NCBI GenBank assembly: GCA_002359055.1
Contig: DEQC01000036.1
Location: 1-14,593 of the forward strand
Length of the DNA stretch: 14,593 bases
Source of the DNA: Flavobacteriales bacterium UBA3376
GTDB lineage: Bacteria; Bacteroidota; Bacteroidia; Flavobacteriales; Weeksellaceae
Direction: 5' to 3'
In this document: positions 8,507 through 14,482 of the stretch, one piece after another
Layout: every line of letters begins with the position of its first letter
Numbering within the stretch: position 1 is the stretch's first letter
Translations under genes and position numbers: made by a program
Notes under the pieces: model-generated
Seen by the model: the letters and a program-made list of their open reading frames with translations, nothing else
The model's database searches: none
Told to the model about the DNA's origin: nothing

Positions 8507-8517
8507 GACAAAATGTC
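8507..8517. promoter_or_regulatory. Palindrome GACAAAATGTC upstream of htpG promoter
   Basis: An 11-base inverted repeat (GACA-aaa-TGTC; GACATTTTGTC on the - strand) lies 14 bases upstream of the -24 element of htpG. It is a plausible binding site for a stress regulator or a sigma-54 activator. It is not a CIRCE (HrcA) element. Confidence 0.4.
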
Positions 8518-8532
8518 GGATAGTCAAATAGG

Positions 8533-8564
8533 TTTGATTTATTGATTGAATTTTAATTAATTTG
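8533..8564 (+). promoter_or_regulatory. Promoter of the EEP-family gene, possibly giving a leaderless mRNA
   Basis: TTTG (8533-8536) and TTAATTTG (8557-8564) are spaced by 20 bases, which fits the Bacteroidota -33/-7 arrangement although the -7 box is one base off TAnnTTTG. Only five bases separate the box from the ATG at 8570, so transcription would start at or next to the start codon. Confidence 0.4.
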
Positions 8565-8569
8565 CCGGC

Positions 8570-9520
8570 ATGAAATCAGCTGCTATTGCTTTTTACAACA
8601 CAGAGAACTTTTTTGATGTACATGATGACAAGGATAAATTCGATGATTTTTATACCAAAAATGGAAAGTTGGAATGGAATCTCGAGAGGTATAATGCTAA
8701 AGTTAGAAAAATCAGCAAAGTCATCAGTGAAATTGGTCGGAAGCAAACAGTAGAACCACCTTTATTTATTGGATTGGCTGAAGTGGAAGGAAAGCGTGTT
8801 TTGAATGATTTGATTTATTCGGATCAATTGATTCAATGGAAATATGATTATATTCATTTCGAATCCAAAGATGAGAGAGGAATTGACAACGCCATGTTGT
8901 ATAGAACCGATAAAATATCGGTAGTGAAAAGCTCGCCCATCTCAACGGTTGTTTATAGAGAAAATGGCATTGAAGATTTTACACGCGATGTTTTATATGT
9001 AAAATTTTTGTTGGAGGAAAGTGAAATTCATACTTTTACAGTACATTTGCCTTCCAGGAGAAATGACAACGCGAATGTAGAATTCAGAAACCAAATTCTT
9101 GAAGTTTTACGTAATAAGGTCGATGAGATTTTACGGGATGATCCGCATGCATATGTATTGATTATGGGAGATTTTAATGGAAATCCGAACAATGAATTTG
9201 CGAGGTCTATTCTGAAAACACAAGCTGGAAAAGATTTATTAAATGATGAATTGTATAATCCTATGCTGACGATAGGTTATGGAGTTGGCACTTTGAAATT
9301 TGAAGGAAAATGGCAATTATTTGACCAGATATTATTTTCAAAACAATTTTTCAATGAAGATGGAAAATTGAAATATCATTCCACTCAAATTTTCAATGAG
9401 CAAATGGTGAGAGAATGGGAAGGAAAATATAGAGGTTATCCCTTTCGAACATTTGCTGGAGTAAAATATTTAGGAGGATACAGTGATCATTTCCCCATTT
9501 TTACAATTTTAAATTATTAA
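8570..9520 (+). CDS. Endonuclease/exonuclease/phosphatase (EEP) family protein
   Basis: A 316-residue metal-dependent phosphodiesterase or phosphatase of the DNase I-like fold. The catalytic motifs are recognisable: YNTENFFD (9-16, Asn10 and Glu12), AEVEGKRVLNDL (70-81, metal-binding Glu), RGIDNAMLY (103-111), HLPSRR (159-164, catalytic His159), MGDFNGNPN (199-207, Asp201 and Asn203), FDQILFS (251-257) and the C-terminal YSDHFPI (304-310, Asp306-His307 pair). It has no signal peptide or membrane segment, so it should be cytoplasmic; many Bacteroidota relatives are exported. The substrate (nucleic acid, phosphoinositide or other diester) cannot be told from sequence. It is divergent from htpG by 118 bases, and its stop codon overlaps the -7 box of deoC. 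No other Met exists near the N-terminus, so the start at 8570 is firm. Confidence 0.87.
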   Translation: MKSAAIAFYNTENFFDVHDDKDKFDDFYTKNGKLEWNLERYNAKVRKISKVISEIGRKQTVEPPLFIGLAEVEGKRVLNDLIYSDQLIQWKYDYIHFESKDERGIDNAMLYRTDKISVVKSSPISTVVYRENGIEDFTRDVLYVKFLLEESEIHTFTVHLPSRRNDNANVEFRNQILEVLRNKVDEILRDDPHAYVLIMGDFNGNPNNEFARSILKTQAGKDLLNDELYNPMLTIGYGVGTLKFEGKWQLFDQILFSKQFFNEDGKLKYHSTQIFNEQMVREWEGKYRGYPFRTFAGVKYLGGYSDHFPIFTILNY

Positions 9521-9525
9521 TTTTG
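9518..9525 (+). promoter_or_regulatory. -7 promoter box for deoC overlapping the upstream stop codon
   Basis: TAATTTTG matches TAnnTTTG exactly, and its first three bases are the stop codon of the upstream gene. It lies 20 bases before the deoC ATG. There is no TTTG at the -33 spacing, so deoC may also be read from the upstream promoter. Confidence 0.45.
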
Positions 9526-9545
9526 CACTTTTTAAAGGTTAGTAT

Positions 9546-10289
9546 ATGAAGTTAGGTGACTATTTAGATTCAACGTATTTGAAAACCCCAAAACAAGCAG
9601 GTCTTTCTGATTCTGAAACTTTAGAAATTGTAAGGAAGTTAACTCATGAAGCCATAGAAAATGAGTTTTATGCAGTGATGGTTCGTCCAGATTATGTGCG
9701 TTCTTTGAGAATGCTTTTGGATGAATTGGATGCTAAAGTTCAATTGGGAACTGTCATTGATTTTCCAGAAGGAAGAAATACAGTCAAAGAGAAAATGACC
9801 GAAGCACAGATGGTGATTGCCAATGGTGCGGATGAGTTGGACTTTGTGATTGATTACACGGCTTACAAAAACGGAGATCTCGAAAAGGTAAAAGAAGAAG
9901 TTGAAGCTTGTTCTCGTTTGGTTCTAAAGTCAGGAAAAGTGATCAAATGGATCATAGAAACGGCAGCTTTGACCGATCAACAAATCGTAGGCATCACTAA
10001 ATTGATTCGAGATATCGCAAAAACAACTTTAAGCGAATTTCCTTCGGAGAAAATTTTCATCAAATCATCCACAGGATTTTATCAGACCGAAAACGATAAA
10101 CCCAACGGTGCAACTCCTCACGTGATACAGTTGATGATAGAAAATGCAGGAGATTTACCAGTGAAAGCTTCAGGTGGTGTTCGTTCAAAAGAAGATGCAG
10201 AAGAAATGATAAAATTGGGTGTTAAAAGGATTGGGACTTCATCTGCATTGAAAATTGTAAGTGGAGAAGTGTCTAAGTCCGATTATTAA
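9546..10289 (+). CDS. deoC: Deoxyribose-phosphate aldolase
   Basis: Cleaves 2-deoxy-D-ribose 5-phosphate to acetaldehyde and glyceraldehyde 3-phosphate in deoxynucleoside catabolism; cytoplasmic class I aldolase with a TIM-barrel fold. At 247 residues it is close to the E. coli enzyme. Motifs seen are YLDSTYLK (6-13, the family's LDxT start), GTVIDFPEG (68-76), GADELDFVIDY (94-104, catalytic Asp99), FIKSSTGF (171-178, Schiff-base Lys173) and PVKASGGVR (205-213, catalytic Lys207). It follows the EEP gene by 25 bases with a possible promoter of its own. No other deo genes (deoA, deoB, deoD) lie in the window. Both catalytic lysines and the aspartate are intact. Confidence 0.96.
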   Translation: MKLGDYLDSTYLKTPKQAGLSDSETLEIVRKLTHEAIENEFYAVMVRPDYVRSLRMLLDELDAKVQLGTVIDFPEGRNTVKEKMTEAQMVIANGADELDFVIDYTAYKNGDLEKVKEEVEACSRLVLKSGKVIKWIIETAALTDQQIVGITKLIRDIAKTTLSEFPSEKIFIKSSTGFYQTENDKPNGATPHVIQLMIENAGDLPVKASGGVRSKEDAEEMIKLGVKRIGTSSALKIVSGEVSKSDY

Positions 10290-10299
10290 ACAATACTTT

Positions 10300-10324
10300 T
10301 TGGATTAATTCGTTGGATTAATTC
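10300..10324 (+). repeat. Tandem 12-base repeat before the lipoprotein gene
   Basis: TTGGATTAATTC occurs at 10300-10311 and 10313-10324, a period of 13. The second copy begins at the candidate -33 TTG of the downstream promoter, so the pair could be a regulator site or a simple slip duplication. Confidence 0.5.
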
Positions 10325-10342
10325 AAAGTTTCTCTATTTTTA
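10313..10342 (+). promoter_or_regulatory. Promoter of the two-repeat lipoprotein gene
   Basis: TTG (10313-10315) and TATTTTTA (10335-10342) are separated by 19 bases, close to the TTTG / TAnnTTTG pattern with one mismatch in the -7 box. The box ends 16 bases before the ATG at 10359. Confidence 0.4.
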
Positions 10343-10358
10343 TAAAAAAATTACATTA

Positions 10359-11294
10359 ATGAATAAATATTTTTTGTTCGCATTTGCACTGTTTGGACTA
10401 TTGTTAAGCTGTAACGATAGTGAATTATTTACTCCAGGTGATGAGTTTCTTGGAGGTGGTATAACTGCAGGATCATATCAGGTGGAACTGAATGGTAACT
10501 TGTGGAAATTTGACGATACGACTGAAGCGCAATCAGATGCCATTCAAAGTTATATCAATGGTTCTAATGATAATGGGAATACCATATCTATTTCAAAAAT
10601 TGGAACTTTAAGTACTGGTACTTATACAGAAGCAGATGGCACAATGGTTGTTCTGATGATGAACAATGGGATTTATTCAAATGTGGATGAGGACGGAGAA
10701 TTTTTGCCATTTGAGCTGAAGATCACTTCTGTTAACCAATTTCAAGGGCATGTATCGGGTAGATTCTCTGGTATGGTTTCAAATATGACAACTGGAGAAG
10801 TGATTACTCTAACCAATGGTATTTTTGTCAATATAGAATTCGAAACTGGAGTGATTTCAACAGCTAAGTTGAAAGGTGATTTTAATGAGGTTGAAAAAGA
10901 TTTTAGCATCAATGCAAGAGCAGAAGGAATTACTACTGCTGCATTGATAGTTGGTGAAAATCAAGACCAACTTCAAACACTTTCTATTACTATTCCAGGT
11001 GGTTTGAGTGAAGAAATTTTTACAGAAGAAGATTTGGTGAAAGTTCAAGTGAATTTAGGAACTACGACCAATCCTTCTGATGTTTATACAAACTACGATC
11101 CGCTAACGGATACTTTTTTACCAACCACTGTAAATATTACGAGCGTAGAATTAGCAGGTGAAAATACTACTGGAAATGTAAAAGGAACTTTCAGTGGTAC
11201 CATCGCTAAATTTGTCAATGGAGAAATTGTTGATGAAGTAGAGATTACGAATGGTGAAATCGATGTACCAATTGTAGTATTGTCTCAGAATTAA
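10359..11294 (+). CDS. Predicted lipoprotein with two similar halves, function unknown
   Basis: A 311-residue exported protein of unknown function. The N-terminus is a lipoprotein signal with LLSC, giving lipid-modified Cys18, followed by a short linker. The mature part looks like two copies of one beta-rich domain, about residues 39-158 and 172-304. The end of each shares a pattern: ITSV (122-125), GRFSG (134-138), TTGEV (144-148), LTNG (151-154) in the first, and ITSV (260-263), GTFSG (276-280), VNGEI (286-290), ITNG (296-299) in the second. The opening QVELNGNLWKF (41-51) resembles small Flavobacteriia lipoprotein families of unknown function, but I cannot name a family with confidence. 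It is a single-gene unit with its own promoter and terminator. No enzyme motif is seen. Confidence 0.8.
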   Translation: MNKYFLFAFALFGLLLSCNDSELFTPGDEFLGGGITAGSYQVELNGNLWKFDDTTEAQSDAIQSYINGSNDNGNTISISKIGTLSTGTYTEADGTMVVLMMNNGIYSNVDEDGEFLPFELKITSVNQFQGHVSGRFSGMVSNMTTGEVITLTNGIFVNIEFETGVISTAKLKGDFNEVEKDFSINARAEGITTAALIVGENQDQLQTLSITIPGGLSEEIFTEEDLVKVQVNLGTTTNPSDVYTNYDPLTDTFLPTTVNITSVELAGENTTGNVKGTFSGTIAKFVNGEIVDEVEITNGEIDVPIVVLSQN

Positions 11295-11318
11295 TTGAAT
11301 AAATAGATTTAAAAATAG

Positions 11319-11348
11319 AAGGACGGCTCAGTGAGTCGTCCTTTTTTT
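11319..11348. terminator. Bidirectional hairpin terminator
   Basis: AAGGACGGCTC pairs with GAGTCGTCCTT (11319-11343, one G-T wobble, three-base loop), followed by T's to 11348. It begins 25 bases after the lipoprotein stop. On the other strand it follows the stop of the small ORF at 11355 by about 12 bases and ends in a T-rich tract, so it can serve both. Confidence 0.85.
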
Positions 11349-11354
11349 ATCGAT

Positions 11355-11456
11355 TCATCGATTGGGATTTTTACTTTCTTTGATCATTTTTATCACATAG
11401 AAGACGGCTATGATGAGCACGATTGCTATAAAAATGTATTGTATAACTGTATTCAT
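11355..11456 (-). CDS. Small single-span membrane protein (33 residues)
   Basis: An ORF of 33 codons with the sequence pattern of a real short membrane protein: Met-Asn-Thr, then a strongly hydrophobic stretch (about residues 4-22, IQYIFIAIVLIIAVFYVI) and a basic tail KMIKESKNPNR. The charge pattern predicts the N-terminus outside and the C-terminus in the cytoplasm. Its TGA stop lies just before a hairpin that on this strand acts as a terminator, which supports a transcribed unit. It resembles in shape the small membrane proteins beside FeoB in Bacteroidota but lacks their cysteines, and no feo gene is present. No Shine-Dalgarno site, as is normal in this phylum. Function unknown; it could also be a chance ORF. 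Confidence 0.5.
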   Translation of the reverse strand: MNTVIQYIFIAIVLIIAVFYVIKMIKESKNPNR

Positions 11457-11494
11457 TTCATTTAAAATATATGATAAAATTAAGTATTTGAATG

Positions 11495-11526
11495 TTGATT
11501 GAACTAAGAAACTTATAATATCTTTA
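11495..11526 (+). promoter_or_regulatory. Promoter of the DUF423 gene
   Basis: TATCTTTA (11519-11526), one base from TAnnTTTG, ends 12 bases before the ATG at 11539. TTG at 11495-11497 lies 21 bases upstream of it and may be the -33 element. Confidence 0.4.
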
Positions 11527-11538
11527 TAAAAAAATAAA

Positions 11539-11925
11539 ATGAAACAACTCGTATTGGTTATAGGTGCAATTTACGGTGCCACTTCAGTTATTTTAGGAGC
11601 ATTTGGGGCTCATGCATTCAAGAAGATTTTGCCTGTCGAAAAGTTAGTCAGCTTTGAAACAGGTGTACAATATCAAATGTACCATGCATTATTGTTGATC
11701 ATCATCGGTGCTTTTCTACAATTTCAAACGGGATTAGAAAAAGGGGCAGCGTGGAGTATAATCGTAGGAAGTTTTTTGTTTTCAGTCAGCATTTACTTTT
11801 TATCATTTGCAGACCATTGGGGAATTAATCTAAAGTTTTTAGGCCCGATAACTCCCCTTGGTGGATTGTTTATGATAATCGGTTGGTTTTTGTTGATTTA
11901 TAATTTTATTAAAATGAAAATATAA
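11539..11925 (+). CDS. DUF423 family membrane protein (YgdD/TMEM256-like)
   Basis: A 128-residue inner-membrane protein with about four transmembrane helices (near 3-22, 47-63, 70-90 and 104-125). It carries the family motifs GAFGAHAFK (20-28), YQMYHAL (45-51) and GPITPLGGL (102-110), which make the DUF423 assignment clear. The biochemical role of the family is not established. Length is typical. It is alone on the + strand and converges on the exported-protein operon: its TAA ends only seven bases before the stop of the opposite gene, with no hairpin between, so the two transcripts probably overlap at their 3' ends. Confidence 0.92.
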   Translation: MKQLVLVIGAIYGATSVILGAFGAHAFKKILPVEKLVSFETGVQYQMYHALLLIIIGAFLQFQTGLEKGAAWSIIVGSFLFSVSIYFLSFADHWGINLKFLGPITPLGGLFMIIGWFLLIYNFIKMKI

Positions 11926-11932
11926 AACTCAA

Positions 11933-12694
11933 TTAATAAGCTTCTAAAACTGAGATGCTTAGAGAAGACTGCGTCATGTCATTATTAAGCACATTGGTTA
12001 ATGGTCTTCCAATGGCTATTTTGTTATTACCACTTATATTTCTTTTAATACAAGCGAATTTGATTGTGTATTCGTCAGGTGGTAAATTATTAATCACTGA
12101 GTTAATATTAAATAATTTATATGAACCTGAAGGAATCATCATTACATCAGTTCTAACCCCTTTGAGTCTGAAGCTTTGTTTGTCTGAAGGATTGTCATTA
12201 ATAAAGAAACCACATGCAAAAGAACCTAAACTTTCACCAGTAAATTGAACCATGGTTTGGAAGAATAGGTTGACCTTGTTTTCAGTTTTATTAATTTCAA
12301 AATCTACTTCAACTCCTGGGATTTCTTTCCAACCCGCACTATGATTAAGTAGTTCATTTTCTGAGTATGGAACAGTATCACCAGCAGAGCTATTATCAAA
12401 TTGTACACCTACTCTATCAGCAAAGGAGTTTATGAAGCTTGTGCTTAGACTTCCTTCCAAATCTTTAGGCATTTTTTTATCAGTCCATTTAGCAGCCTCA
12501 TTGGCTCCACCTGATGTTATAAATTGATATTGAGTACCTGCGGATCTGTTTGAGTCGTTTAGGTAAATAGCGTTAGATACATTTAAATCTCCATTAATAT
12601 CTAGAGTAGTTTGAGGAGAGTCTGTATTAACTCCCACTTGTGCGGAACAGATAATTCCTAGGGGAAATAAAGCTATATAAATAATTTTTTTCAT
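11933..12694 (-). CDS. Exported protein, paralog C of a three-gene tandem family (function unknown)
   Basis: Last gene of the - strand trio, 253 residues. Signal peptide 1-19 (ending CSAQ; Cys16 is not in a proper lipobox) is followed by the signature VGVNTDSPQTTLDINGDL (20-37), widespread in exported Flavobacteriia proteins that often carry adhesin or tail-fibre-like stalks. The middle (about 40-80) differs from its paralogs: the Gly-rich SQGEG linker is replaced by TSGGANEAAKW (60-70). The C-terminal domain (about 85-253) aligns with the other two: GWKEIPGVEVDFEI (121-134), QTMVQFTGE (146-154), FACGFFI (159-165), LKGVR (177-181), IAIGRP (226-231), TQSSLSISVLE (241-251). It starts 18 bases after the previous gene. 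No enzyme motif or type IX secretion tail was seen. Confidence 0.78.
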   Translation of the reverse strand: MKKIIYIALFPLGIICSAQVGVNTDSPQTTLDINGDLNVSNAIYLNDSNRSAGTQYQFITSGGANEAAKWTDKKMPKDLEGSLSTSFINSFADRVGVQFDNSSAGDTVPYSENELLNHSAGWKEIPGVEVDFEINKTENKVNLFFQTMVQFTGESLGSFACGFFINDNPSDKQSFRLKGVRTDVMMIPSGSYKLFNINSVINNLPPDEYTIKFACIKRNISGNNKIAIGRPLTNVLNNDMTQSSLSISVLEAY

Positions 12695-12712
12695 GGTTTT
12701 AGTATTAAAAGG

Positions 12713-13516
12713 TTAGTCAACTACGGGTACAAATATTTCAGGAATTTCATAGATTTCAATTCTTAGAGCGGACTGAGCAACAAAGTTGTTAATATTTGTT
12801 TCATGCGCTCTTCCTATTGAAAAATCACCTGAATAATTATTATTACTCCTAATTCTTCCACAAGCAATTTTCAACTCATTTTCTCCTACAGGAACATCTT
12901 TAGCAATAATTGTCATTAGAAAAGTATTAAAAGCATGTGTAGCACTGGCAGCTTGCCTAATGGTTTCTACTCTTACTCCTTTTAATTTTTCATTGATAAA
13001 AACACCACAAGCAAAATCAACACTTCCCGAACCTTGACCACTTAATTGTACCACTGTTTCATAAGTAACACTAACTTTGTGATCATTGTTGTAAACATCG
13101 AAGGATTTAGTAAGTCCTTGTATGTCTTTCCACTTGTTAAATTTAGAATTACTCCTTAAGTCACCTTCATTGTAAATAGGATCACCTCCTATGGTGCTGT
13201 TATTGTTAAATGAGATTCCTACTTCATCACTATATGAGTCTATGAATACAATATAAAAATCGCCTGGATTAATTATAGGAATATTCAGTGATTTCCACTC
13301 AGGATGACTTCCTTCTCCTTGTGAAACTAGGATTTGCCCTTTTAAACCAGGGTCACCAAGTTCAGTGTCAGATCCTCCAACATAAATTTTATCTTTAATC
13401 GTTAAATCACCCCTCACATCTACCATTGCTTTTGGTTGATCAGTTCCTATCCCGATTTGTGCAAATGAGATAGAGAACAGAGAGGATAAAATAAATAATA
13501 AATATATTTTTCTCAT
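12713..13516 (-). CDS. Exported protein, paralog B of a three-gene tandem family (function unknown)
   Basis: Middle gene of the trio, 267 residues. Signal peptide 1-20 (ending SFAQ), then IGIGTDQPKAMVDVRGDL (21-38) and a short collagen-like turn region GDPGLKGQILVSQGEG (54-69) ending in PEWK. The C-terminal domain (about 85-255) has KWKDIQGLTKSFDVY (128-142), ETVVQLSGQGSG (153-164), FACGVFINEKLKGVR (168-182), ELKIACG (214-220), FSIGRA (232-237) and NNFVAQSALRIEIYE (243-257). It has about ten extra residues at the C-terminus (IPEIFVPVVD) compared with paralog C. The start is 30 bases downstream of paralog A's stop, and the short spacers before B and C share an ACTAAAxCC-like sequence just before ATG. 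Confidence 0.78.
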   Translation of the reverse strand: MRKIYLLFILSSLFSISFAQIGIGTDQPKAMVDVRGDLTIKDKIYVGGSDTELGDPGLKGQILVSQGEGSHPEWKSLNIPIINPGDFYIVFIDSYSDEVGISFNNNSTIGGDPIYNEGDLRSNSKFNKWKDIQGLTKSFDVYNNDHKVSVTYETVVQLSGQGSGSVDFACGVFINEKLKGVRVETIRQAASATHAFNTFLMTIIAKDVPVGENELKIACGRIRSNNNYSGDFSIGRAHETNINNFVAQSALRIEIYEIPEIFVPVVD

Positions 13517-13546
13517 GGTTTAGTTTTAGTTAAAATGGGTTAGTCT

Positions 13547-14335
13547 TTATTGAGTCTCAAAATATAATCTTTCAATCACATCAATCTTAATAATAGATTG
13601 CATGGTGAAATTGTTTGTTTGCGCATTTCCGTCACCTTCCGAAGGTCGTCCTATTGCTAATCTTAGATTGTCATTAGTCGTAGAAATTTTTCTGCAGCCA
13701 ACTTGGATTTGATGAATTCCTGGCTCTATGTCTAATATCGTGTAAGATAATGTTATCAAAGACTGGCTTTTTTCTTTGTTTTTGACAGCATCGATTTGAT
13801 TAGGTCGCATCGCTTTTAGTTTTCCATCTACAAAAGCAGCACATATATATTTTATATTTTGATTATCGGAAGTTGTTTTAGATAATTCAACTCCACTTTG
13901 GAATACAAGTGCAATTTTGTTGTTAGGATTTGTAACTTCAAAGTCTGTAGTTAAATCATTTAATACAGTCCAAGCACTTGTAAGATTATCATCAAGATTA
14001 CTGGTGTGAACTCCATCTCCGGCTCCGGTAGGAAAGGAAATGCCCGTTCTACCAATTTTACTATAGGAGTTGGTCATTTGAAAGCCATCTAAGGCTAAAA
14101 AAGGAACTAAAACGTTTTTCCAAACCGCCGGCTGCCCTTCTCCCTGCGAAACTAACGCTTGCCCTACGGTACCAGGATTGCCTTCAGTGGAATCACTTCC
14201 ATTGACTTTTAAATCACTTCTAAGTTGAAGGCTACCATTAATATCTAATGCTGTTTGTGGAGTGTCGGTTTCAATTCCTACTTGGGAAAATGCAATATTA
14301 CACACTAATAATAGTGGGAAAAGTAAATTTTTCAT
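13547..14335 (-). CDS. Exported protein, paralog A of a three-gene tandem family (function unknown)
   Basis: First gene of the trio, 262 residues from the ATG at 14335. The frame is open to an earlier ATG at 14359, but that start would put eight polar residues before the signal peptide and would lie inside the promoter box, so 14335 is chosen. Signal peptide 1-18 (ending AFSQ) is followed by VGIETDTPQTALDINGSL (19-36) and GNPGTVGQALVSQGEG (52-67) ending in VWK. The C-terminal domain shows AWTVLNDLTTDFEV (121-134), QSGVELSK (146-153), CAAFVDGKLKAMR (165-177), LAIGRP (226-231) and NNFTMQSIIKIDVIE (241-255), matching paralogs B and C. Conserved pairs of Cys are not shared in all three. Probably secreted or surface-exposed; role unknown. 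Confidence 0.78.
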   Translation of the reverse strand: MKNLLFPLLLVCNIAFSQVGIETDTPQTALDINGSLQLRSDLKVNGSDSTEGNPGTVGQALVSQGEGQPAVWKNVLVPFLALDGFQMTNSYSKIGRTGISFPTGAGDGVHTSNLDDNLTSAWTVLNDLTTDFEVTNPNNKIALVFQSGVELSKTTSDNQNIKYICAAFVDGKLKAMRPNQIDAVKNKEKSQSLITLSYTILDIEPGIHQIQVGCRKISTTNDNLRLAIGRPSEGDGNAQTNNFTMQSIIKIDVIERLYFETQ

Positions 14336-14356
14336 TTGGTTTTCGGTTAGATTGCG

Positions 14357-14364
14357 CAAAACTA
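14357..14364 (-). promoter_or_regulatory. -7 promoter box of the exported-protein operon
   Basis: On the - strand TAGTTTTG matches TAnnTTTG exactly and ends 21 bases before the ATG at 14335. It sits over the alternative upstream start at 14359, which argues against that start. No clear TTTG at -33. Confidence 0.45.
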
Positions 14365-14482
14365 GAAATTCTACTAAAACTAAAACGTGATAAAAATCAT
14401 GTTTTATCTAAAGGAATTATTTCTCAAAAATATTTTTGCTGAAATCCGCGGATAAGCTTATCGAATTTATCTGTCAAATGTT

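Noticed and set aside
8452..8569. CIRCE (HrcA) heat-shock operator before htpG
   Set aside because: Neither TTAGCACTC nor GAGTGCTAA is present; the palindrome found is different.
11355..11456. FeoB-associated small Cys-rich membrane protein
   Set aside because: Similar in size and topology but has no cysteine and no feoA or feoB gene in the window.
11933..14335. Phage tail-fibre or prophage region
   Set aside because: The N-terminal signature is tail-fibre-like, but all three proteins have Sec signal peptides and no phage structural, integrase or lysis gene is nearby.
14336..14359. Upstream ATG for paralog A
   Set aside because: It would add a polar octapeptide before the signal peptide and lies inside the -7 box; paralogs B and C start directly with the signal peptide.
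14248..14442. A 64-codon + strand ORF over the start of the exported trio
   Set aside because: It overlaps the signal peptide and promoter of the real gene and has no family features.
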